From Pseudomonadota bacterium (GTDB lineage Bacteria > Pseudomonadota > Gammaproteobacteria > Xanthomonadales > Rhodanobacteraceae), in the NCBI GenBank assembly GCA_021783385.1, contig JAJXTX010000019.1, positions 1 to 11,666 of the forward strand: a DNA stretch of 11,666 nt. The letters are read 5' to 3'. The position numbers and the translations under genes were made by a program. Shown piece after piece: positions 1 through 6,904 of the stretch (position 1 is the first letter of the stretch; the number at the start of each line of letters is the position of its first letter). The notes under the pieces are model-generated. The model had not been told where the DNA came from, searched no databases, and saw only the letters and a program-made list of their open reading frames with translations.

Positions 1-1
1 G

Positions 2-109
2 CCCGAGGCCGAGCTGCATATCGTGCTGGCCGGGCATGCGGCGACCGAGCCGGCGATCGTGGATCAGCTGGTGCAGGCCACCGACAAGCTGGCGGATCGG
101 TTCGGCTGA
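2..109 (+). CDS. C-terminal fragment of an unidentified protein
   Basis: Reading from base 2, an open frame of 35 codons ends at the TGA at 107-109. The visible tail begins with PEAELHIVLAGHAA and ends with DKLADRFG. It looks like a beta-strand (LHIVLAG) followed by a closing amphipathic helix, as in the last strand and helix of a small alpha/beta domain. The gene begins outside the window, and I do not recognise the family from this tail. Only four bases separate its stop from the stop of the convergent AsmA-like gene, so the two transcripts probably run into each other. The frame is credible because it has strong GC bias at third positions and no stop, but the product cannot be named. Confidence 0.55.
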   Translation, partial: PEAELHIVLAGHAATEPAIVDQLVQATDKLADRFG

Positions 110-113
110 ACGC

Positions 114-1656
114 TCAGCGCACGGCCAGCGGCGGCAGCAGATCCGGCTGCGACTGATACCAGCGGGCCGCGTGCAGCAGGTGGAACCGGCGCTGGCCGTT
201 GTCCAGCGCCACGCCCAGCCCGAGGATGCCCCAGCGCGCATACAGATCACCGCTCGGCTTGCCGTGGCGGATGCGCAGGTGCGCGAACAGGTCGACGCGG
301 CGGTTGCTGGCCACCAGATGGTCGAGGATGACATCGCCGCGCTGCGCCTCGACCTCGGCACGCGCGGTGGCGCGGCCGTCATTGATCACATTGGCGATCC
401 ATTTCGGCAATGTGTTGCGGTCGGCGAACAGCGACAGCAGCAGGCTGACATCCTTCATCACCAGCGTGGCGCGGCCGCGCACGCCATCCAGGCCCAGCGT
501 GAAGCCGTCCAGATCGAACGCGTGGCCGAGGCGGCGCGCGCCAGCCGCGTTTCCATGCTGAGCCGGCCGCTGAGGCGCGACACACCCAGCGCCAGCCTCG
601 CCGCGCTGCTGGCTATCTGCAGGTGACCGGCGGTGACGTCGCCGTTGCCATCGAGCGTGAACCCGCTGCTCATGCGTCCGCTGCTGGCCAGGAAGCGCAG
701 GCTGCTGCCCGGCAGGTAACGGTTGTAGGCACCATCGCGTCGGCAAGCTGCAGATGGGCGATGACGTCGTGGCCAAGGCGCACCAGCTGCGCCGACGATT
801 GCAGCTCCAGCTTCAGCGCATGGCCGCGCAGATAGGCCTGGGTCGGTGTGCCGCGCGGGGCCAGCGTGCCGTGGTCGAGCAAGAAATCGGTGCCCAGGTG
901 ACCGCCCCGGGTGGACAGCGTGGCCGCCAGCGCGCCCGCCGGGTCGGCGCCCAGCGCGATCGCCGGAGTGGCGCCTGCCAGTACGACGTGGATGCGCGCC
1001 CGTTCGAGTTTCTGCCAGCCCGGCGGCTGCTCGCAGGTAAACGGATCGAACGCGAACTGCACCTCGAAGCGGGCGTCGTGCAGCAGCTCGCGCGCCCGAT
1101 AAAGCACGTGCGCGCCGGACATCGCCACCCGCGACGGGAACACCGCGCTGGCGCCGCCGGTCAGCTGATGGGCGAAACCGATCGCCGCCGTGCCTTTGCC
1201 ATCCAGCACCAGCGCGCCCACGCGAATCTGCCGCAGCGATGCCGTATCGATGCGCTCCACCGTGATGCGCCAGGCATCGGCCTGAAACGGCGGCGGCTTG
1301 AGATCGCTGTGCGCGGGCTGCGCATCGAGCATCACCGCGTCGGCGCGAAGCGGGCCGAAGCGCAGCTCGCGCCGCAACAGCGGCCACCAGCGAACGCTGC
1401 CGCTGGCCGATGCGCCGCGGGCACTCCACCTCAGCCGGTGCACCTGCCCGCGCAGGCGCAGGTCGCGCATGTGGATATCGCCCGGCCACAGCGTCCACGC
1501 CGAGGCCCACTGCGCGTGGAACGCCTGCGGTCGGCTATTCACCACCGCCGCCGTGCGCGGCAGGTTGAGCAGCACATTGCCGGCGATCAGATACAGCACA
1601 TACAGCGCACCCGACCACCACAGCAACCGACGCAGGGGCCCAGGCAGGGCGCGCAT
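114..1656 (-). pseudogene. AsmA-like membrane-anchored envelope protein, broken by two frameshifts
   Basis: The start is taken as the ATG at 1656-1654, with a GAAG Shine-Dalgarno-like stretch six bases upstream. The protein opens with a short basic stretch (PLRR), then one membrane segment at about residues 11-31 (WWSGALYVLYLIAGNVLL). A long beta-rich periplasmic-type region follows, with the repeated strand pattern of AsmA/YhdP/DUF748-like proteins; that family assignment is by general character, not a specific motif. The frame is coherent down to HLQLADA near base 741. It then resumes in another frame at DGAYNRYLPGSS, and changes again near 530-545, from SMETRLARA to RRLGHAFDLDGF. It ends in LLPPLAVR and a TGA at 116-114. 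The span is 1543 bases, so restoring one base at each break gives 1545, exactly 514 residues plus a stop. All three pieces read as normal protein, so the damage is recent or is sequence error. If real, the predicted product is truncated after about 328 residues. Confidence 0.7.
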
Positions 1657-1732
1657 CGGTTCGCTTCGTGACGGGGAAGCCCGAGCATGGCGAAGCCTGC
1701 GTGAGGATGCGGTGGAACACGGCCGGTGCGAA

Positions 1733-1770
1733 GCCGCCCGCTCGCCCTCGTCGATACGCGAGCGGGCGGC
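1733..1770. repeat. 13-bp perfect inverted repeat in a divergent intergenic region
   Basis: The left arm at 1733-1745 (GCCGCCCGCTCGC) and the right arm at 1758-1770 are exact reverse complements, separated by a 12-base loop. The stem is almost all G and C, so it would be very stable in RNA or as a cruciform. No T-tract follows on either strand, so it is not a classical intrinsic terminator. It lies about 77 bases upstream of the AsmA-like start and about 150 bases upstream of the alpha/beta hydrolase start. It could be a dispersed palindromic repeat, an RNA leader structure or a protein-binding site. Confidence 0.6.
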
Positions 1771-1819
1771 GGCAACCGGCTGTCGCCGGCCCGCCGATGG
1801 CATACTCGGCGCCTTGCGG

Positions 1820-1834
1820 ATCGGGCGTCCCGAT
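1820..1834. repeat. Small inverted repeat (6-bp arms)
   Basis: ATCGGG at 1820-1825 and CCCGAT at 1829-1834 are reverse complements around a three-base centre. It lies 25 bases before a second, larger palindrome in the same gap. Short GC-rich repeats of this size arise by chance in such DNA, so on its own it is weak. Confidence 0.3.
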
Positions 1835-1859
1835 GCGCCTGCTGTTCGTCGCTGGCAGG

Positions 1860-1884
1860 GGATCGGCGCCGATCCTCTGATAAA
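1860..1884 (+). promoter_or_regulatory. Perfect 16-bp palindrome next to a -10-like box, upstream of the alpha/beta hydrolase
   Basis: GGATCGGCGCCGATCC at 1860-1875 is a perfect palindrome. GATAAA at 1879-1884 follows three bases later and resembles a sigma-70 -10 box. No good -35 box is visible at the usual distance; the palindrome occupies that place. This is the arrangement expected of a regulator-dependent promoter for the hydrolase starting at 1920, but there is no proof of transcription or of a binding protein. Confidence 0.3.
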
Positions 1885-1919
1885 GCGTCCCTGCACTCCG
1901 CCCACTCAAGCATTCGCCC

Positions 1920-2912
1920 ATGACTCCTCCTGCCGCCCAACCCCCTGCCCGTGCGCTGTGGAAGCACATGCTGCTGCGCCGGCTGAAATTCCTGGCCTGG
2001 CTGATCGCCGTGCTGGTGATTGCCTTCGGCGGCACCTACCTGTTCGCGCCGCAGTGGCTGCTGCGCGCGAACTTCGCGCGCGAGGCGATGGCCGCGCATC
2101 TGGAGACGCATTCGGTGCAGGCGGGCGACACCCGCTGGGTCTACTACGAGGGTGGCGACGGTCCGACCATCGTGCTGCTGCACGGCTTTGCCGACAGCAA
2201 GGAAGTGTGGCTGCCACTGGCGAAGCTGCTGACGCCGCATTTCCACCTGATCATTCCCGACCTGCCGGGCTGGGGCGCATCCTCCCGCGTGGCCGGCGCC
2301 AACTACGACGTCGACGCGCAGGCGGCGCGACTGCAGGCGTTTGTGCAGACGCTGGGGCTGCAGCGCTTCGTGCTGGTGGGCCACTCGCTGGGCGGCGCGA
2401 TCGCCGGCGTGTATGCGGCCGGGCATCCGGAGCATGTCGCCGAACTGGCGCTGGTCGACTCGTTCGGCCTGAAGTACAAGGAGAACGCGTTCGCCCGCGA
2501 GGCACTGGCCGGCGAGGATCCGTTCCTGTTCCACGACCGCGCCGGCTTTGCCCGCGCCAGCGCACTGGCGTTCGCCAAGCCGCTGGATCTGCCCGGCCGC
2601 ATCGTCGACGTGCTGATCCGGCGCAATCAGCGTGACAAGGCCTTCATCGAGCAGATCTTCAACCAGCTGCGCCAGCCGTCACAGTATCTGGCGCTGCAGG
2701 ACCGGCTCGGCCAGCTGACGATGCCGGTGCTCGGCCTGTGGTGCCGCGATGACAAGATCATCGACGTTTCCGCGCTGGACAGCCTGCGCAACGGCCTCAC
2801 CCATGCCAGCGCGATCGGCAGCAGCACGCTCAGCGGCTGCAACCACATGCCGATGCTGGAGCGGACGCAGGAAACCGCGCAGATTCTCACCGGCTTCGCG
2901 CTGTCGCATTGA
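1920..2912 (+). CDS. Membrane-anchored alpha/beta hydrolase
   Basis: This 330-residue serine hydrolase probably cleaves an ester or similar bond; the substrate is unknown. A basic N-terminal stretch (LLRRLK) precedes one membrane segment at about residues 23-42, which should leave the catalytic domain outside the cytoplasm, tethered to the inner membrane. Family features are all present: the oxyanion-region LLHGF at 86-90, DLPGWG at 114-119, the nucleophile elbow GHSLGG with Ser156, a likely acid Asp278 in WCRDD, and His309 in GCNHMPML. The fold resembles lipases and esterases such as LipA/Est and the MhpC-like group. The ATG at 1920 lacks a clear Shine-Dalgarno sequence. A second ATG at 1968 (residue 17) has GGAAG only three bases away, which is too close, so the start is uncertain by 16 codons. 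It is transcribed in the same direction as the hydroxylase at 3070 but 157 bases away, so a shared transcript is possible and unproven. Confidence 0.88.
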   Translation: MTPPAAQPPARALWKHMLLRRLKFLAWLIAVLVIAFGGTYLFAPQWLLRANFAREAMAAHLETHSVQAGDTRWVYYEGGDGPTIVLLHGFADSKEVWLPLAKLLTPHFHLIIPDLPGWGASSRVAGANYDVDAQAARLQAFVQTLGLQRFVLVGHSLGGAIAGVYAAGHPEHVAELALVDSFGLKYKENAFAREALAGEDPFLFHDRAGFARASALAFAKPLDLPGRIVDVLIRRNQRDKAFIEQIFNQLRQPSQYLALQDRLGQLTMPVLGLWCRDDKIIDVSALDSLRNGLTHASAIGSSTLSGCNHMPMLERTQETAQILTGFALSH

Positions 2913-3069
2913 TCCAGCAGTCACGGCGGCGGCGCAGCCGTCCCTAAGCGGCACCGGTCAGCTGGGAGTCAGCCATGGATCGCTGTCGTTGTGATTTGCC
3001 GACGGCAACATGTGACAATGCCCACCGGAATACGGAGACCGGCATGCGCCCTGGCAAGAAGATGGAATC

Positions 3070-3669
3070 ATGCAGCGACCGATGAGGCGACATCCCGCAC
3101 GAGCCATCCTGGATGCCATCGTGCGGATGTCGTCCACGCGCACCAATTACTGGGCCGAGGTGGTGGTGGATTCCGCGCTGGCCGTGCTGCTGACCTGGGA
3201 AGGCTGGCGGCGCCTTACCGGCGGCACGCTGACCGCTGCGCTGGCCGTGCTGCTGGGGCTGTTTGCCTTCAGCTTCGTGGAGTATTTCTTCCATCGCTGG
3301 ATGTTCCACACGCGCGTGCCGCTGTTTGCCGAAGGCCACCGGCTGCACCATGAGCGGCCGCTGGGCTACGACTCGCTGCCGTTCTTCCTGCCCGGTGCGG
3401 TGCTGCTGATGCTGACCGGCCTGTGCGTGCTGATCCTCCCGGCCGGGTTCGCGCTGCTGCTGATGGGTGCGGTGACGTTCGGCTACATCATCTACGGACT
3501 GAGCCACTTCACCATCCACCACGTGCGCTTCAGGCAGCCGCTGCTGCGCAGCTGGGCCGCCCACCATCACGTGCATCATTACCACCCCGACAGCAACTTC
3601 GGCCTCACCACACCGCTGTGGGATGTGCTGCTAGGCACGCACTACGTGCGGCAGCCGCGCAAGCGCTGA
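3070..3669 (+). CDS. Fatty acid hydroxylase / sterol desaturase superfamily membrane protein
   Basis: This 199-residue integral membrane protein has the histidine clusters that bind the di-metal centre of the fatty acid hydroxylase superfamily (PF04116). They are HRWMFH at 75-80, HRLHH at 90-94, SHFTIHH at 145-151 and AHHHVHHYH at 164-172. Four hydrophobic segments surround them, at about 33-42, 56-72, 104-124 and 127-143. The order and spacing resemble the catalytic core of eukaryotic FA2H/Scs7, including the final LTTPLWDVLLGTHY. It should therefore hydroxylate a lipid chain in the inner membrane using O2 and an electron donor, but the substrate cannot be read from sequence. It has no cytochrome b5 domain, so electrons must come from another protein. 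The start has AAGAAG eight bases upstream; ATG codons at 3082 and 3127 are weaker options. It converges with the metallopeptidase gene. Confidence 0.88.
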   Translation: MQRPMRRHPARAILDAIVRMSSTRTNYWAEVVVDSALAVLLTWEGWRRLTGGTLTAALAVLLGLFAFSFVEYFFHRWMFHTRVPLFAEGHRLHHERPLGYDSLPFFLPGAVLLMLTGLCVLILPAGFALLLMGAVTFGYIIYGLSHFTIHHVRFRQPLLRSWAAHHHVHHYHPDSNFGLTTPLWDVLLGTHYVRQPRKR

Positions 3670-3676
3670 CAGCAGC

Positions 3677-3691
3677 CGGTCGCGCCGACCG
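3677..3691. terminator. Possible hairpin between convergent genes
   Basis: CGGTCG at 3677-3682 pairs perfectly with CGACCG at 3686-3691 around a three-base loop. It sits in the 33-base gap between two convergent stop codons (3669 and 3705), where a bidirectional terminator is expected. No T-tract follows on either strand, so efficiency would be low or Rho would be needed. Confidence 0.35.
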
Positions 3692-3702
3692 CTCCTCGTC
3701 GT

Positions 3703-4491
3703 TCAGTCGGCGACATCGCCGATCAGGCGGTCGAGCTCGGCCTTGAGGATGGCGCCGTGCTGACGCAGCCAGTCGCGCTGCTCGCGCCAGTCGGGAAACA
3801 GGTGTTCGACCTGCGCCCAGAAGCGCGGCGAATGATTGCGCACTTTCAGATGGCACAGCTCGTGCGCCAGCACGTAGCGCAACGCAACCGGTGGCGCCAG
3901 CGCGAGCGCCAGATCGAGGTTGATCCGATCGCGGGTGTCGAGGCTGCCCCACAAGCTTTTCATCGGACGGATCTTCAGCGCGGTCGGCGCCAACCCCAGC
4001 TGCGGCACGTAGCCGGCCAGCCAGCGCGAGACGTCGCGGCGGATCAGCGACTCCAGGTGTGAGGCCAGCAGGCCACGGGCGATCGGCAGTGCGCGCGTGT
4101 GCGGGCGCGGGATCACCAGCGTGAGGCCACCGTCGCACGCCTCGATGCGCGGGTACGGGCCTTCGGCCCAGTCCAGCGTGGCGGTCTCGCCGCGCAGCGG
4201 AAACTCGGTGGCATGGCCCATGCGCAGCGGCGGCAACGGCTTGATGATCAGGTTCAGCTCGCCCAGCTTCTGCTCCAGCCAGTCGGCGTGACTGCGCAGG
4301 AACGCGCTGACCTGGGCCGGATGGGTGCCGTGCGGGTAGGACACACGCGCGCCCTTGGTGGTGATGGTGAGGCGCAGCCGGCGTGCGCGCGGGTGGGCGG
4401 CTTTCAGCACCATGATGCTGTTGCCGCCCGACGTCGCCAGTTCCAGCCAGTCGCCTTCCAGATGTTGCGCCATGCTGCTGTCCGAGGACAC
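3703..4491 (-). CDS. YgjP-type (DUF45, M48-like) metallopeptidase
   Basis: This 262-residue soluble protein has the zinc-binding motif HELCH at 210-214, followed by NHSPRFW with His220 as the probable third ligand. Upstream lies KSLWGSLDTRDRINLD at about 178-193, matching the conserved WGS...INL block of the YgjP/SprT-like family. The N-terminal half is a beta-rich domain typical of the family. The family is annotated as metal-dependent hydrolase; I recall a UTP pyrophosphatase assignment for E. coli YgjP but cannot verify it, so the reaction is left open. The chosen start is GTG at 4491, with AGG five bases upstream. An ATG at 4473 would remove six residues and has only GGA eight bases ahead. 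It lies 108 bases downstream of rdgC on the same strand and may be its last co-transcribed gene or have its own promoter. Confidence 0.87.
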   Translation of the reverse strand: MSSDSSMAQHLEGDWLELATSGGNSIMVLKAAHPRARRLRLTITTKGARVSYPHGTHPAQVSAFLRSHADWLEQKLGELNLIIKPLPPLRMGHATEFPLRGETATLDWAEGPYPRIEACDGGLTLVIPRPHTRALPIARGLLASHLESLIRRDVSRWLAGYVPQLGLAPTALKIRPMKSLWGSLDTRDRINLDLALALAPPVALRYVLAHELCHLKVRNHSPRFWAQVEHLFPDWREQRDWLRQHGAILKAELDRLIGDVAD

Positions 4492-4599
4492 CTTGACCTG
4501 TGATTGCGGTTTGCTTCACGACTGACGACAGCGATGCCTGCAGTCATGCCGGAAAGTCAGTATGCCGTTTTGGACGTCCGGATGGGGCGAAATTTTCGT

Positions 4600-5517
4600 T
4601 CAGCTGTCGGCCGGGCGCGGCAGCCCGAACCATTCCTCCAGCTTCGCCAGCAGCCGCTGCAGTTCCAGCGTCAGCAGGGCGAAGCTGGCGTCCAGCTCGG
4701 CCTGCGCGTCCTGCTGGCTGTCGCCCAGCTCGTCCATCACCACGTCGAGGAACTTCAGCTTGCGGATGATCAGGTCCTCGCCGAGCACGAAGCTGATCCG
4801 CTCATCGAAGGTGAGACCGAGCAGGAACACCTGCTTGCCGTTGCGCAGATGTTCCTTCACCTCCTCGGCGTCCAGGTCCTGGCGGCGGCATTTGGCGATC
4901 GCGCCGGTGGCAGTGGCCGGGTCGCGCAGCTCGCATTCGTCGCCCAGAGTGAGCCCGGCCGGCAGGTTGCCGCTGGCCAGCCAGTCGGTCATCAGCACAC
5001 GCGGGCCTTCCTCCGGCGCCAGCGGCACCGCCGGGAAGCTGCCCAGCGCCTCGCGGATCTGGGTCAGCGCATTCTCGGCCGACTTGCGGCTGGCGGTGTC
5101 GAGCACCAGCCAGCCGTTTTTCGCATCGACGTAGGCGGCCATGCGCGAGCTGCGCACGAACGCGCGCGGCAGCAGTTCGGTCAGCAAATCCTCCTTGATC
5201 CGCTTGCGCTCGCGGCCGCCGACCTTGCGGCCCTCCTCCGCGGCGATCTTCTGCACCTTGCGCTGCAGCTCCTCGTTGATCACCTGCGCCGGCAGCAGCT
5301 TGTCCTCGCCGCCCACGGTAAGCAGGGTGCAGTGCTTGACCGTGTGCGTGAGCGGCAGCTCCTCGCCGCGCCCGACCGGCGGCACGAAGCCCTTGGTGAA
5401 CATTTCCAGTGGCCCGCAGGGGCGCAGCCGGTGCTCGCCCAGCGCCTCGTCGAGACGCTGGAGATCGGTGGCCACGGCGGGGGAAAAACGGAACAGCGTG
5501 AGATTGCGAAAAAACAT
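4600..5517 (-). CDS. rdgC: Recombination-associated protein RdgC
   Basis: RdgC is a nucleoid-associated protein that binds duplex DNA as a ring-shaped dimer and restrains RecA-mediated strand exchange. The 305-residue length matches the E. coli protein (about 303). Diagnostic stretches are MFFRNLTLFRF at the start, RPCGPLEMFTKGFVPP near residues 32-47, INEELQRKVQKIAAEEGR near 80-97, and the basic GGRERKRIKEDLLTELLPRAF block near 99-120. The C-terminal half carries DERISFVLGEDLIIRKLKF and a closing helix ending in EEWFGL. The ATG at 5517 matches the family N-terminus; GGA lies six bases upstream. The gap to the aminotransferase stop upstream is 143 bases and contains a hairpin, so rdgC may be read from its own promoter there. 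No residue or frame damage is visible. Confidence 0.96.
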   Translation of the reverse strand: MFFRNLTLFRFSPAVATDLQRLDEALGEHRLRPCGPLEMFTKGFVPPVGRGEELPLTHTVKHCTLLTVGGEDKLLPAQVINEELQRKVQKIAAEEGRKVGGRERKRIKEDLLTELLPRAFVRSSRMAAYVDAKNGWLVLDTASRKSAENALTQIREALGSFPAVPLAPEEGPRVLMTDWLASGNLPAGLTLGDECELRDPATATGAIAKCRRQDLDAEEVKEHLRNGKQVFLLGLTFDERISFVLGEDLIIRKLKFLDVVMDELGDSQQDAQAELDASFALLTLELQRLLAKLEEWFGLPRPADS

Positions 5518-5562
5518 TCAATATCCGGATGGGTGGCGGCCCGAAGGCGGGATTTTCAGCAC

Positions 5563-5583
5563 GGCAGCCCGGTGCAGGCTGCC
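5563..5583. repeat. Hairpin in the gap upstream of rdgC
   Basis: GGCAGCC at 5563-5569 is exactly complementary to GGCTGCC at 5577-5583, with a seven-base loop. It lies between the aminotransferase stop and the rdgC start on their shared minus strand. No T-run follows in the direction of transcription. It may weaken read-through, act as an operator, or be chance. Confidence 0.35.
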
Positions 5584-5660
5584 ATTCGAGCTTTCCGTTC
5601 GCCCTGGGCGTCGCGCCGCGAAGTCGAAGGACACGGCATCGCGCAGTGCGCGAGAGGATC

Positions 5661-6863
5661 TCAGCGGCTGACGCTGGCGACCGCGGCGGCGACGGTTTCC
5701 AGGTTGTCGCGGTTGAGCGCGGCCACGCAGATGCGGCCGCTGTCCAGCGCGTAGATGGCGTACTCCTCGCGCAGCCGCAGCACCTGCGCCTTGCTCAGGC
5801 CCGAGTACGAGAACATGCCGGCCTGGCGCTGGATGAAGCCGAACTGCGACGCCCCATGCGCGGCCAGCCGCTCGACCAGGCCGGCGCGCATGGCATGGAT
5901 GCGCGTGCGCATCTCGCCCAGCTCGTGCTCCCACTGCGCGCGCAGCTCGGTACTGCCGAGCACGCCGGCAACCAGGCTGGCGCCGTGCGCGGACGGGCTG
6001 GAATAGTTGGCACGTATGGTCTGCTTGATCTTCGACAGCAGCCGCGCCGCCTCGTCGCGATCGGTACCCACCATCGACAGCGCGCCGACGCGCTCGCCGT
6101 ACAGCGAGAACGACTTGGAATACGAGTTGGCCACCACGAACGCCTCGATCCCCGACGCCGCCAGCAGGCGGATCGCGGTGGCATCCTGCTCGATGCCCTG
6201 GTCGAAGCCCTGGTAGGCGAGGTCGACGAACGGCAGCAACCGGCGCTCGCGCAGCAGCGCGATCACCTGCTGCCATTGCGCCGCGTCCAGATCGACGCCG
6301 GTGGGGTTGTGGCAGCACGCGTGCAGCAGCACCACGGTACCCGCGTCGAGCCGACCCAGATCCTCCAGCATGCCGGCGAAATCGAGGCCGTGGCTGGCGG
6401 CGTCGTAGTAGCGGTAATCCAGCAGCGCGAAGCCGGCGGTGCGGAACACCACGTGATGATTGCCCCAGCTCGGGTTGCTGATGGCGATTTTCGCGCCCGC
6501 GCCGGCCACCTGCCGCAGCAGGTCGGCCGCCACCCGCAGCGCCGCGCTGCCGCCGATGGTCTGCGCGGTGGCGACGCGGCCCGCGGCCAGCAGCGGCGAG
6601 TCGGCTCCGAACAGCAGCTGCTGGGTGAGCCGGTTGTAGGCCGGCAGGCCGTCGATCGGCAGGTAGCCGCGCGGCTTCGCCGCCGCCACCATCGCCTTTT
6701 CCACCGCGTGCACGCTCGGCAGCAGCGGGATCTGCCCCTGCTCGTCGACGTAGATGCCCACGCCCAGGTTGATCTTGCCCGGCCGGCTGTCGGCCAGGTA
6801 GGTCTCGGTCAGGCCCAGGATCGGATCGCCCGGGGCCATTTCAACGGATGCAAAGAAGGACAC
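5661..6863 (-). CDS. tyrB: Aromatic/aspartate aminotransferase (class I, PLP-dependent)
   Basis: This 400-residue enzyme exchanges an amino group between glutamate/2-oxoglutarate and aspartate, tyrosine or phenylalanine, the last step of aromatic amino acid synthesis and a link to aspartate metabolism. The PLP-binding lysine is Lys250 in SYSKSFSLYGER, with Arg258 for the phosphate. Also present are CCHNPTG (Asn186), FVDLAYQG (Asp214, Tyr217), Arg284 in IRANYSS (equivalent to Arg292 of pig enzyme numbering) and Arg377 in SGRICVA for the alpha-carboxylate. Both substrate arginines are therefore there. The length matches E. coli TyrB and AspC. The SLYGER box is TyrB-like while other parts resemble AspC, so specificity is open. 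The GTG at 6863 gives SFFASVEMAPGDPILGLTE, aligning with the family start; the ATG at 6839 would cut into this conserved region. The gene follows ttcA by 41 bases and is probably co-transcribed with it. Confidence 0.94.
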   Translation of the reverse strand: MSFFASVEMAPGDPILGLTETYLADSRPGKINLGVGIYVDEQGQIPLLPSVHAVEKAMVAAAKPRGYLPIDGLPAYNRLTQQLLFGADSPLLAAGRVATAQTIGGSAALRVAADLLRQVAGAGAKIAISNPSWGNHHVVFRTAGFALLDYRYYDAASHGLDFAGMLEDLGRLDAGTVVLLHACCHNPTGVDLDAAQWQQVIALLRERRLLPFVDLAYQGFDQGIEQDATAIRLLAASGIEAFVVANSYSKSFSLYGERVGALSMVGTDRDEAARLLSKIKQTIRANYSSPSAHGASLVAGVLGSTELRAQWEHELGEMRTRIHAMRAGLVERLAAHGASQFGFIQRQAGMFSYSGLSKAQVLRLREEYAIYALDSGRICVAALNRDNLETVAAAVASVSR

Positions 6864-6904
6864 GTCAGATACTCGAAGCAGGTGGAAGGAAAGATACCGC
6901 AGGG

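Noticed and set aside
1298..2635. A 445-codon plus-strand frame spanning the divergent gap and the alpha/beta hydrolase
   Set aside because: It overlaps the hydrolase in another frame and the AsmA-like gene in antisense, and its translation is Arg/Ala-rich without domain features.
2944..3585. Open frame on the minus strand opposite the fatty acid hydroxylase gene, rich in Gln, His and Arg
   Set aside because: Its composition (QQHGQR-type stretches) is what an antisense frame of a Leu/His-rich GC-rich gene gives. The plus-strand gene has clear motifs and a Shine-Dalgarno sequence.
4517..4548. An imperfect inverted repeat (CACGACTG/CAGTCATG) between rdgC and the metallopeptidase gene
   Set aside because: The 8-bp arms need one G-T pair and the loop is 16 bases. 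No T-tract or promoter context supports a terminator or operator call.
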